Assembly: GCA_001798135.1 (NCBI GenBank)
Contig: MGRJ01000031.1
Location: forward strand, 62,001-126,000
DNA from: Deltaproteobacteria bacterium RIFCSPHIGHO2_02_FULL_40_28
GTDB taxonomy: Bacteria; UBA10199; 2-12-FULL-40-28
Direction: 5' to 3'
DNA: 64,000 nucleotides
The translations under genes and the position numbers were made by a program. Shown here in pieces: positions 26,043 to 36,900 of this stretch (the first letter of the stretch is position 1; every line of letters starts with the position of its first letter). The notes under the pieces were generated by a model, which did not search any database, was not told the origin of the DNA, and saw nothing but the letters and a program-made list of their open reading frames with translations.

Positions 26043-29000
26043 TTAAAGACGAGCATGACGTGCTGCATCACGCATGGCTTCAGATCCACTGCGGCGACGT
26101 CTGGCTTCTTCTTCAACACGGCGGGCATGCTCTGCAGTCACTGTAGCTCTTTCAATTACAGCTACCCGTGAGGCTCTAACCCCTCTTTCGAAACCATCAA
26201 CTAAACGCGCATAATCGGCAGGTTGAACAGTAACAGCTTCTTCGGCTTGGGCTTGGCCGCAAATCATATCAAATAAAGCTTGTTCGGAAGTTAAGTTGTA
26301 ACTAGACATGCGGGCTTCTACTTCTCTGGCAACACCTTCATCCATTCTTTCGAGGAGCTGTGCAATACTACTTGTGGCTCTTCCTTCACTTAAATCATCA
26401 CGGAAATAATTGGCTAATACTGGATCTACAGTATTTAAGGCTTGATACACTTCAGCAGTACGCACCGTATCAAATATCATGGCCTCCATCGGAGTGGGTA
26501 CAAAAGTTGAGACTGGAGCTGGAGGAGGAACTGCTGTTGCTGCAGGCACACTTGAACGCAAACCACCGCCCAATGTTTTCCCTAAACCAGAACCTAAAGT
26601 AGACCTTCCCCCTAAGGTAGGGGCGGAGCGAACCACGCCCGCTGGGCGTGGGGCCTCTGGGGCAGCCATGCCAGAGGCAGGCGCAGCTGGTCTACCCGCT
26701 GCATCGGCTGCTGGAGGCCTGGGAAGCTCACGTCCCATGCGATCGTAAGTTTGACGAACCACTTCGGCTTGAGTGATTACTTGATCCCATCTTCCTTCTT
26801 CTACAGGCATGCCTAGGGCATTGGCAGAAGTTGAACCCACGCTTCTCGCTCTTTGAACAAGAGCTTGAAGACTTCCACGAATACGACGCAAGCGCGCTAC
26901 ACGCTCGGCTCTAGTTTCTCCGGGCTGAAGATCGTAGGCCCTGTAATTTCTGCGTAAATCTTCCTCAATAAATCCTTCATTGTGAAGCACAGTATGGTGG
27001 GCTTCAATTTCACCAATCAAGTCGTAGGCAATGGCATCACTTTGTAAATTATTTAAAATAGTGCGGGCAATACCGTCAGTTACAACAACCGTAATCCTTC
27101 CATCTGCAGCCTCTGTATACCAATCACGAGGGAGTTCTTGCATCTCATAGAGATAATGAATGTAAGACACAACAGATTTAGCTACTGTAGTTACACGATC
27201 AATGGGTGAACCAGGTAAGGCACTTGAAGAACGCACAATACCTTCCAATACAGCATTGGAGGGAGAGACAACAGTTAGGTTTCTAATAGCACTTGTTGGC
27301 ACCCAGCTAGGAGCACCCAAATTACTCACAGGAGCTGGTGGGTTTCCTAACCAACGTGGACGGGCTCTCCAAATAGTGCGACCTGCAGTATAAAATGTAG
27401 TACCCGTATCTATCGTCCACCTATAAGTTCCCACTGTCCAATCGATGGGATGGCGTAAGGGATATAAAGTTCCACTCCTTACATTCCAATCTACTTTTCG
27501 TACCCACCATGGCCTTGCATCAGGAAAAACAGGTTGCACTCTGGCAGTTCTAACAGCTGAATCGCTGGTCCCATCAATGGCCCGTCTAGCTGCATTAATC
27601 AATTGCGGCATGCCTAAGCGCCCTAAACGGATGGGCTCTAAACGACGAGAAAGCTGACCCGCATCGGCTTCGTCAGTAGCAATTTTATTGTAATCGGCAT
27701 TGGTCATGGTGCAAGAACCTGTTACACGACCATCACCAATATAGGGTTTTAATTGATCCACCACCTTGCGCTGGGGAGATTTATCTCTCATGCTACTTAC
27801 AGAGGCTGCATCTCCAATTTCTTCAAAGTTAACTCGAACAATATTGCTTCTCGTCCGTTCGGCTTCCAGCAAGTCAACCAAACGCATAGCTCTCTCTTCG
27901 GGCTCACCCACGTATTTGGCATCACGAATCAAAGTGGCAATTTGAACGCTGATGTAACTATTGTAAGCCAAAGATTCGGGGCATAAACTCCAAATGTATC
28001 CTCTGGCTTCTACCTGGGTCTGGGTTAATCTTTGGTTTAGCCCCAAGCTTCCTTGCTCTCGCAAATCGCGCTCTAATTCCATGATACGACGCCTAAGCCA
28101 CATGTGACGTGCAATTTCTTTTACCATGACTGTTTTACCCGAACCACCCTCACCAACAAAAGCAGCAAAGGATTTACCATCGGTACGTTCCCAAATCATG
28201 AAGGTTTGGCGCACTTCATTTTCGCGCCCTTCCAACGGAATCCGTGTTTCTACATCCTTAAAGGGATCTTCACCCCATTGTTTCACAAAATCATCCAAAG
28301 ACATTTTTGCCAGTTGAGCCCTTCTGGCCTTTTTAACAGCCTCTTCTTTGGCCGCCTCAAGTCCCGCGCCAATGGCTGTTCTTAAAATCATTGTTAACAC
28401 AATAGCACCCACAACATGTGAAAGGGATAGGGCCCCAATAAGCTGCATTACCTCGCTCGCTCCCATGGATAAACCATGCGCCTGTAATTCAGTTGGAGTT
28501 AATGAATCCACCCCTTGTTCTTCAGCATATTTTTGAAACTTAAAATAAAGTTCTCGCCTACGGCTAGGATCCATATCGTTTAAAACTTCATAGGCGGCTG
28601 CTAGCATAGGGTCTGCATTAGCGGGCAAAGCTTGTGGTGGATCACTACGAAGCATAAAAATTGCATCTCTAATTCCCTTCAACATGGCAGGTAAAGTGTT
28701 GGGATCAATTTTAAAACGCAGCGTTTTAGCCCCTGTTGTATCCATCTCTTGCACACAACCATCATAGGCCATAGGGTTAATATTGTAGATGGCAAAAAGA
28801 TCATTTACCTCATTAATTTCATGAGGATTAAAAGCAAAATCAAGGGTGTAGTAACCCTTTGCAGAATCAGCTAGGGAGCTACAAGCATCTTCAATTTTAG
28901 GGATGGCTAAAATAGTGGCATTAAAAGGAACGGCTTCCTCTACAGGCTGTCCATTAGCACCCATGACAGATGTTTTAATATCAATAAATCTTCTCTTAAA

Positions 29001-29729
29001 ATCCTCTAATTGATAAGATCCATAAGCCCCTGTTTGAGAGGTAATAAAAGCTTTTACTGCAGCTTCTTCTGCAGGCGTTCCGGGAATATGCTGACCAGCT
29101 GGTACTGTATACAAACCTAAATTATCAAGAGTAACCGCCTGAGCCGTTATATTTCCTGTAGCATCATTAATAAGTAAAATTGAAAGTTTGTAGGTTTCGG
29201 CCATTCGAGGAATATTAACACTCGCAAAAATTTGGCCGGCAGCCCCTTCGGCATCAGCCTTGCTAAAATAAAAAGAATCTTGGATAGTATCTAAATTTCC
29301 ATCTCTATCAGCATAATAAACCTGATGGGTTTGAATGGCGTCAGGATTGGAAGGATCTTTTAAAAAACCATTCCTATCAAGCATTCCTACCCCACTTAAA
29401 AAAGCTCTTTGGCCAGGAGATAAAATCTGGGCAACCGCTTTATTTTGTCTTGATAGCTGCCTGACGGCAGCTAATCGGGTTTGAGGAATAAAAACTTGAT
29501 TTTCGTAATTGGAAGGATTGTTATCGGCATCAATCACAACACCCGGGATTATTTTTTCGTTCTCTAATTGCTCACTCATAAAACGAGTGGCATGATCGTT
29601 TAAAAGATCAACTTTAAATTCTTGGAAAGCAGTAGGAGTGATGGTAAAATCTGTTCCTTCTGTTAAACCATCCAAAAGGCCACAGTTACGAAAACGTGCA
29701 AGATCGCCATGAATTATGGAAGTTACCAT
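26043..29729 (-). CDS. ClpA/B-like AAA+ ATPase fused to large unknown regions, membrane-anchored
   Basis: The N-terminal ~420 of 1228 residues are unlike anything I recognise. A hydrophobic segment (about 421-455, SLSHVVGAIVLTMILRTAIGAG) precedes an AAA+ module (about 480-690) that aligns with the first ATPase domain of ClpA/B: GRENEVRQTFMIWERTDGKS, Walker A GEGGSGKT (about 525), a KYVGEPEERAMRLVDLL stretch equivalent to the substrate-loop region, and the arginine-finger strand LSRRLEPIRLG. Walker B is altered (VNFEEIGD instead of a DE box). The rest is unrecognised, with an Ala/Pro/Gly-rich segment near 1000-1090 and an Arg-rich C-terminus. Its place in the FAS cluster suggests a remodelling or assembly role, by inference only. 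Confidence 0.6.
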   Translation of the reverse strand: MVTSIIHGDLARFRNCGLLDGLTEGTDFTITPTAFQEFKVDLLNDHATRFMSEQLENEKIIPGVVIDADNNPSNYENQVFIPQTRLAAVRQLSRQNKAVAQILSPGQRAFLSGVGMLDRNGFLKDPSNPDAIQTHQVYYADRDGNLDTIQDSFYFSKADAEGAAGQIFASVNIPRMAETYKLSILLINDATGNITAQAVTLDNLGLYTVPAGQHIPGTPAEEAAVKAFITSQTGAYGSYQLEDFKRRFIDIKTSVMGANGQPVEEAVPFNATILAIPKIEDACSSLADSAKGYYTLDFAFNPHEINEVNDLFAIYNINPMAYDGCVQEMDTTGAKTLRFKIDPNTLPAMLKGIRDAIFMLRSDPPQALPANADPMLAAAYEVLNDMDPSRRRELYFKFQKYAEEQGVDSLTPTELQAHGLSMGASEVMQLIGALSLSHVVGAIVLTMILRTAIGAGLEAAKEEAVKKARRAQLAKMSLDDFVKQWGEDPFKDVETRIPLEGRENEVRQTFMIWERTDGKSFAAFVGEGGSGKTVMVKEIARHMWLRRRIMELERDLREQGSLGLNQRLTQTQVEARGYIWSLCPESLAYNSYISVQIATLIRDAKYVGEPEERAMRLVDLLEAERTRSNIVRVNFEEIGDAASVSSMRDKSPQRKVVDQLKPYIGDGRVTGSCTMTNADYNKIATDEADAGQLSRRLEPIRLGRLGMPQLINAARRAIDGTSDSAVRTARVQPVFPDARPWWVRKVDWNVRSGTLYPLRHPIDWTVGTYRWTIDTGTTFYTAGRTIWRARPRWLGNPPAPVSNLGAPSWVPTSAIRNLTVVSPSNAVLEGIVRSSSALPGSPIDRVTTVAKSVVSYIHYLYEMQELPRDWYTEAADGRITVVVTDGIARTILNNLQSDAIAYDLIGEIEAHHTVLHNEGFIEEDLRRNYRAYDLQPGETRAERVARLRRIRGSLQALVQRARSVGSTSANALGMPVEEGRWDQVITQAEVVRQTYDRMGRELPRPPAADAAGRPAAPASGMAAPEAPRPAGVVRSAPTLGGRSTLGSGLGKTLGGGLRSSVPAATAVPPPAPVSTFVPTPMEAMIFDTVRTAEVYQALNTVDPVLANYFRDDLSEGRATSSIAQLLERMDEGVAREVEARMSSYNLTSEQALFDMICGQAQAEEAVTVQPADYARLVDGFERGVRASRVAVIERATVTAEHARRVEEEARRRRSGSEAMRDAARHARL

Positions 29730-29782
29730 CCCAAAACCCTCTCATGCCCCCTAAAAAATTCTCTAAAAAATTTAAAAGTTCT

Positions 29783-29876
29783 GTCATTCTGAATCCGCCA
29801 AAGGCGGATGAAGAATCTCAATGCAATCAATGAGATCCTTCGTCGCCCTTTTCAGGGCTCCTCAGGATGACATTTT
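29783..29876. repeat. Interspersed repeat, TCCGCCAAAGGCGGA family (second copy)
   Basis: This closely matches 18951-19036. It sits in the leader between the candidate promoter at 29911-29937 and the AAA+ gene, lengthening the untranslated region to about 170 bases. Confidence 0.8.
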
Positions 29877-29910
29877 AAAAAATTACGCCTAAAAAACTTC
29901 TGCATTGAAG

Positions 29911-29937
29911 TTATCGGCAGAAAAAAAGGAAAGTTGT
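29911..29937 (-). promoter_or_regulatory. FliA (sigma-28)-like promoter of the AAA+ gene
   Basis: On the minus strand: ACAACTTT, 11 bases (CCTTTTTTTCT), then GCCGATAA, nearly identical to 25386-25412, including the flanking CCCAC upstream and CTTC downstream. It starts the minus-strand pair below the PPTase gene. Confidence 0.45.
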
Positions 29938-29996
29938 GGGAATTAAAAAAACATGATGCGGTGTGTTAAATGTGTGGGGGCGGGGTCATCCCGCCC

Positions 29997-30863
29997 CTAC
30001 ATTATTAATTTCATTAAACTTAACACCTGCAAATCAACCTCGTATTTTCCTTGATGATGCAAAGCCAAACCCAAAAGATGATCTTGGCTTGGACGTAAAA
30101 TTTGAAATTGAAATTCATCTGATTTGTAAGGAGGGGTTTTGGGGGATTTTTCCCAAATTTCTGGATTTAAGCGAACAGTAATATCACCATTTGGTTTCAA
30201 CGAAAAAACAGCATGAGCAAAAGTATAAAGCACAGGAATACCTGAAGCTTTGGTAAGAGATTCTTTGAGAACAGCGTACTGATAAAAACGAAACATGCGA
30301 TCTTCCCCTTTGCGGGATTCTACATCTTTTACTTCCTCCTCGGGCCCACCCACCATGGCCAAGCGACCCTCATCAACACGGGGTTCTTTGAGATATTCTA
30401 CGTCAATGCCATGGGACACATCACCTAGGGAACAAACAACCATTTTTTTGGTGTGACTCAGGCTAACAATAGAAGATGGATCCCCGCCTTCGCGGGAATG
30501 ACGAATATGTTTTTCATCCCCATCCGTAGGGGCAAACCCATGTGTTTGCCCGTTTAATGGGGTGACACATGGGTCACCCCCTACATTTAAGAGAGAAGTG
30601 TCATCCCCGCGAAGGCGGGGATCCATCTTCATTCTTGGACGCTTTCCTTCTTCCATTTCCAAATCCGGTGAAATTTTGACGCGCGCTAGGGCATGAGAGG
30701 CAAGGTATTGAGCACGAAATCCAGGATGAGTTGCTTCGTCAAAACGTTTTTGTTCAGAGGGAATTAAAGCTTCGTACAAAAACTTTTTTTCTTTTTCAGA
30801 AAAATGGTCAATGGATTCAGGAATGGGAAGCGACCAGATGGTAATTTTTTTGGTTTCATTCAT
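29997..30863 (-). CDS. Sfp-type 4'-phosphopantetheinyl transferase with a repeat-encoded insert
   Basis: PPTases move the phosphopantetheine arm of CoA onto a Ser of carrier domains. The 288-aa product keeps the family signatures: RAQYLASHALARVKI (about 50-64), SLSHTKKMVV (about 133), the Mg-binding GIDVEYL (about 151, Asp and Glu present) and YQYAVLKESLTKASGI (about 195-210). About 50 residues (79-128) between the first two signatures are translated copies of three interspersed repeats (PRLRGDDTS, GDPCVTPLNG, HSREGGDPSS) and are absent from the family. The frame stays open, so the enzyme is probably still made. It lies directly downstream of the megasynthase and is its likely activator. Confidence 0.85.
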   Translation of the reverse strand: MNETKKITIWSLPIPESIDHFSEKEKKFLYEALIPSEQKRFDEATHPGFRAQYLASHALARVKISPDLEMEEGKRPRMKMDPRLRGDDTSLLNVGGDPCVTPLNGQTHGFAPTDGDEKHIRHSREGGDPSSIVSLSHTKKMVVCSLGDVSHGIDVEYLKEPRVDEGRLAMVGGPEEEVKDVESRKGEDRMFRFYQYAVLKESLTKASGIPVLYTFAHAVFSLKPNGDITVRLNPEIWEKSPKTPPYKSDEFQFQILRPSQDHLLGLALHHQGKYEVDLQVLSLMKLIM

Positions 30864-30995
30864 GTTGAATATTTTTTTGGACGGGTTTGGAACCCGCCCC
30901 TACACCAACAACATCTGCTAAGCCGACTAATTGTCCTGCAGATGGATCCCCGCCGGAGTTTACCCTCACGAAGGTGGGGGCGGGGATGACAAAAA

Positions 30996-33900
30996 TTATC
31001 CCGCGGCCTTTAAGGCTGCTGCAACCACTGGAGATGCACTTCCTCGTCTCATGGCACCTGCTCGTGTTGCCATTGCTTCCATACGAGCACTAGGACCGGC
31101 ATGTTCTATCACACCTACATCTTCTAGCACTTGATCGACAGCACTTGCAGGGTCTTCGGCATCCAAGGCCATAGCTAATTGCTGCCAATGAATATTTTCT
31201 AAACCAAGCCCTTCCATTTCATCACGGCCATAACCATGTTCTTCCAAACGAGCAAGAAGGGTTGCGCGATCCATCTCTCCAGTAGGGGCGTGATTTATCA
31301 CGCCCTGTTCAGAGGGCGCAATAAATTGCGCCCCTACATGAGAGACACCTTGAACCAAGCCACTACGCAAACCAGCAACATCTGCTAAGCTAACAAGTTC
31401 TCCAGTTGCTCTAGCCGCTACTTCTCCAGGTGCAGATGGAGAACCTGGATCGCCACGTCGCTCTTCGGGCTCCTCGCGATGACCAGGGCTCGGGCCATCT
31501 CCACCATCAGGGCCACTATCTCTTCCGGGCTCTGGAGGAGGTGGAGCTTCGCGTCCATGGATTAAACGTTCAAACGTACTCTCTAATTCTTCACCCACAC
31601 GTACTGTCCCCACATTTTGTGAAGCCAAGAAAATACCACCTTGCCTTCGCGTAGCATCATTAGCAGACTGGGCATTGGCAAAGGCATTAGTGACAGCTGT
31701 TCTCATCAAAGGCTTTGCAATGGCCTCTGTTAAAGTTTTATCTTTAATTTTCTCACGATAGAATTTTAATTGAGTGTCTAATTTTAAAGCTCCTGGAGTA
31801 TCCATTAAACGAAGTTTGCGGCCTTCGGCATCTTCAATCACACGAACAGCTACGGAACTACCTAAAGATGGATCCCCGCCTTCGCGGGGATGACTGAGGG
31901 TAAGGGGATCACTCAGAATAGTTTTTCCACCATACTGACTTTCTTTTGAATAAAGAATGGCATCATCCAAGGCTACACCGCTAGCGCCCCAATGAAATGC
32001 GCCTTTTACATCTTCGTGGGTGGTATAGGCACCCGAAGCAATGACTGGAATTTTTGCATCATACAAAGCTTCACGAGCTTTTCGAACAATCAGTTCGGGA
32101 TCGGCATTCATGTCGCGATTTTGTTCAACGGCTTGAAGAATTTTATTAAAATTATGCCCCAAAGCTTTTTTAACAAAAGCAAAGGTGGCTCTAATTTCTG
32201 GATCCTCGGGATGGGCACGCAAGTTTTCGATAGCTCGCGCCAATACGTTTTGAGCTGCCTTCATTTGAGGAACATAACGAGCCGTTAAAACACCAATGGC
32301 CTGTCCGTCTTCACCAAAGAAGGTAACTTTCATGCGCATATCACTCGTTAAGCCATCCCACTCTGGAACCTCAGCCACTAAGGTAATTGCTTCATTGGCT
32401 TCCGGTGCACGCAAAGGAGTGTACAAATTATCTGCAGTGAATCCCCAAATTTTAAAAGCCATCATGCCTGTCCAGCCTGTTAATTCATCAGCAGCCAGCA
32501 TCATGGAATGATAACGGCTTTGACCTTCAATGGGTGTTACCCTTCCCCAAAGAGCTTTTTTTCCATCATCATAATTAAATCTAAAATGTAAGCCCGTGCC
32601 ATGCTCATGCCCGGCTGCTACACAATTAGGTAAACATCCAAATTGAGCATTACTTGCAAGTTCGGCTGGATTAATTGTGCTGGCTTTATCTTTGCTTTTA
32701 ACTTTGGAAGCATCTTGGAAAGTAGCATTGGAAAGAGTTTTTTCTTCACGAGTGGCAGGCTTACCTCCTTCGGCTGGCTTATCAACAAGCTCCATCATTC
32801 TCATTTCAATGCGACCATCTGGTTTTTTCTCTACATAAATTCGAACATTGGCATTGGAAGGCGCATTCGCAATATAGCCCACGTTTCGATGCAATTTATT
32901 AATATCAACTCTTTCGCCACCCTTCACCATGGCTTCTAAAACAGATTCAAAAATGGAATCAAGCATGCCTCCATGGGTGATACCCGTGTATCCCGCATAA
33001 GTTTCTGGAAGTTTAAAATCGACTTCGGATTTATTGGAGTAAAGTCTAAAAGAAGGAAAATCCGTTGTTTTGAATTGTAAATTAATGGGGCGAAGGGGCA
33101 CAGTAGGCATCACATCCCACCTAGGATCTCTTAAGTCAGATAAATCACCAAATTTATTTTCTCCGGCCTGGTTTATATTTCCAGAAGAAATACTTCTCTC
33201 AACCACCACAGCATCAAACTTAGCCTTGGTAGTTTTTTGATTAGGTTTACCTTCGTGTTCAACCACCTTCATTTCAGTGAGTTTAATAACCTCGGCTGCT
33301 GTATCCACCGTTTGAAAAACAGCAATGCCTACTTTATTTAAAGCAATGACTTGTTCTGTCTTAGGCAATCCCCCTCTAAACATCACGCCGCGCACTTGCT
33401 TTTCTGCAACCACTTTAAGTTGGGCTTCAAAGTTAGAGGCAGAAACATCTAAACTCACCACAAGAGGCGCTGTATTACCTACAGCGGCATACACAGCATC
33501 AATTCTGGCCTCTAGGGTATCAGGGACCCCATTAACACCATTACCACCTTCAGTTGCTGCTTTTCTTGCAGCTCTTTCTCGTAAAACTTTTTCTGCTGCT
33601 GTTTCAGTGGCTTTTAAATTTCCTGCATCCAGGGTTCCAATGCCACCGGCATCAATAACAGCAATGGCCAAACTAGGTGTATTGACCTCTGGTGAAAAGC
33701 CACGTTGAAGCACAGGATAAGAAACACCCTTAAAGGCCTCGGGCATGGGCAACTGGGCTATCCCCTCTGCGTCATGTTTAATGCCTCTCTCTAAGGTTCT
33801 TTTTTCTTTGATGTCACCAATATGCTCAAAAGTATATTTGAGATAATCACCAGGTAAAATATCCGTCAGTAAAAGGGCCGTGTCTTCACGAGACATTTTG

Positions 33901-36900
33901 CCTTCAAACTCCCTGATATCTTTACCGTTGGCCACCCAGGCTGCTTTTTCAGCTCCTAGTCTTGCTTCTAAACGAGCTTGAACTTCTTGAATTCTTCTGG
34001 CCACCTCGGGATAAACAGACACTTCGTGCTTATCTACAAAAACATAAATATTTTGATCATAGAGACCCCTTTCAAACTCACCTTTTAGAGCTCCCAAGAG
34101 AGCACGCACAGAAAGTTCATTCATAGATACAAATTTTGTTACCGCAGGATCAACTCCTGGTAAGACAAGAGCTCCACTTTGAATATCTTCAAAAATGCGT
34201 TTTTCAATCAAGCCCGCCAAGGTTCCACCAGGAATTGCATGTAATGCAAAAGATAAAAAAGCAGGAAAACTTAAAACACGACGTAAACCTGTTTTAGGAT
34301 CAGAAAGCCTGGGGCTTGCCAATTCTTTTTTGGTGGTCATCTTGGCGCGACCCAGAGAACCCTTGGTTTCCCAGGTAGCCCCGCCGTACACTCCACCCAA
34401 CATTCCATCCGATTCAGAACCACGCCAATCAAACCAAAAAGTTTCTGAAGCTCCAAAATGTTTGCCCCTGGCTCCTTTTAACCAACCTTGTTCATTGAAT
34501 AAATCAAGCAAACGGGGATGGCTTCTGCCCATGGGAATAATGGTTGCTATTTCTTCTTCTTTTTCAGAGGCAAAATTAGGAATTTTTTTCATTTCTAATT
34601 CGCCATAGGAATTCATGCTAGGAACAGAAAGTTCGGGCTGGTAATGCGCCCTAGCAGGCAAGCCAAAGGCTACAGAGTCAAAGAAGTTTACCCCCGGGAG
34701 TAGATTTTGTTTAATCAAAGCATCAACAGTTAAACCTTTAATGTTATCCCATTGAAGCTCGGTGTCAAATTCTGTATTAACAGCGGCAAGCCAGCCCCTA
34801 GGGTCTGTAAATCCCAGTTCTTCTAACTTGGTTGTACCTTTCACCAGCACAGGGCGATTTAAAATACGAGAAGCTTTTCTAGTTAACCATCCACGAATTT
34901 CAGCAACGGTAGGCTCAAAAGCTTTTCCAACAGCTTCAACCACTTCTTTGGGAAGAGGAGTTGGAGTACCGGTTGCTGCCGGGTGGCCCACATCAAAGGG
35001 TACGGCATTTACATTAAGCAATTGTAAGTTAACTCCATGAGTCTCCGCCAAGGCCTTCAAAACAGCAGGATTAAAGGCAGAAGCTTTTTCAACAAGTTCT
35101 TCGGGTTTAGCGGGATCAACGGGATTTGGATCACGATGCACACCCACTACTTCTTTAACCGCTCCTGATTTAATCAGCGCGATTAAGGTGCGCATACCCA
35201 TGCCATCAGACATGCCGTAAAACACCATGGGACGACGATGCCAGTTTTTTTGACGAGCCAGGTGGCCCATTTCGTTTACTTCTCTTTGTCCAATGGAGTC
35301 ATAAATTTCTTTTACACGGGCTTGGGCCTCGGCATATTTAATGGCATTGTGCTGAGAGCGAATAATTTCTGCATTGGCGCGTTTGTTAGTGGCGCTAGCT
35401 TGATCTGCTGTAACTTCCAAGCGTTTTACCTTCTTGTTTTCGAAATCAACCGTATACACTCTGGGGTTTACAAAATTATTCTGGGCTAAATCGGTATCCA
35501 CTTCCAGCTCTACACCCTCATTTAAGGGGAATTGGTAAACCCAACTTTCGATATTGTTCCAATCCAGTTTTCTGCCTTCCAAAACAAGTGCACGAGCAAT
35601 GGCATGGGAACGCAAGGTTACTTCATATTGATCACGATAGAGAGAAACGGGGGTTTCTTGATAAGTAGCCCGATTAAAAAACATTTTACGCAAGCCCTGA
35701 CGTTCGGCTCTTTTTTGAACTCTTTCTTTCGCTACTCCCTCAATGAGTTTAGCCACATAATCCACTGCAGATTCTTCGGTCTCAAAACCCAGTTTTCCCA
35801 TCACTTCAATGATGGCTGTATTTTTAGCATTAAAACCAGCAGCCTCACGAAGCACCACCCATGTTACATCGTCATCGTAGAGATCCCTTAAATTCTCGGC
35901 ATGCTTATGGTGGTAAACAGTCACATTTTCTCCACCCTGTGCATGAATATTATCCAAACCAGGATCACCCGGAATACCCAAGAAACGCATCACAAGTGGA
36001 GATAAAGCTGAATCGGAACCGGAAGAACCACCCAAGAGATGTCCCATATGGGCCTTGGTTTTAACAATGTGGGCAAACTGGGTGGGATCTAAAATGGAAG
36101 AAAGGAAAAGACGTATGGATTCTTCCTCGTATAAATCTCCCATGGGCGTAGAAGTCTTGTGCGCCATTACAACCAGGCGTACATTTTCTTTAAGCTTACG
36201 GGTATTATCCACAAGAAAATCCACCAAATTTTTTCCCGTACGACCTTCTCCAACAGCTTTATTCCATTCTTCTTCAGTCAGTTTGGGGCCAAAACGTTCG
36301 ACTAACTTATTGTAGAGAGCTTTTTGTTCGGTAAGTTTTAAACCCCACGTACTGATGGCTGTATCGGCATTAAATTCTGCTTTTGCACGCCCTGCAGCAC
36401 GCTTCCCCCTTTGAACTGCAACCATTAATTCTTGTACAATACCCGTCATTTCCTCTGGGGTATGCAACACTTCAGTTAATTTTTCTTTGGCTTGATCCCA
36501 GGCATCAAAAAGAGCCGAGCGTTGACCAATACCGTAACCTTCTCTGGCTCCCTTGTAGGCTTGTTTATCTCCATCGGTGCGGCTTTCTGCCCCTGCAATC
36601 ATGGAGTAAACAGGATCTCCTGTTTTGATGGCATTAGAAAGTGGGGTAATCCCCTGACCACCACCACCCGCACCCAACACAAAACCAAAGCGTTCCATAT
36701 CATCGGGACGGGAAGCCATTTTAATGGCAATATCGCGACCACGACGAACAGAATCTCTTATTGTGGCTCCAATGGCATCAAAACCAAAAATGGCGTTGAA
36801 GGTAATGGCGTAATCAACTCCACCGGCAATCCAAATTTTTGCAAAAACTTCATCCCAGTTAACATCCATTCCACTTTCTTCTCTGCGTGTTGCAGCCCAA

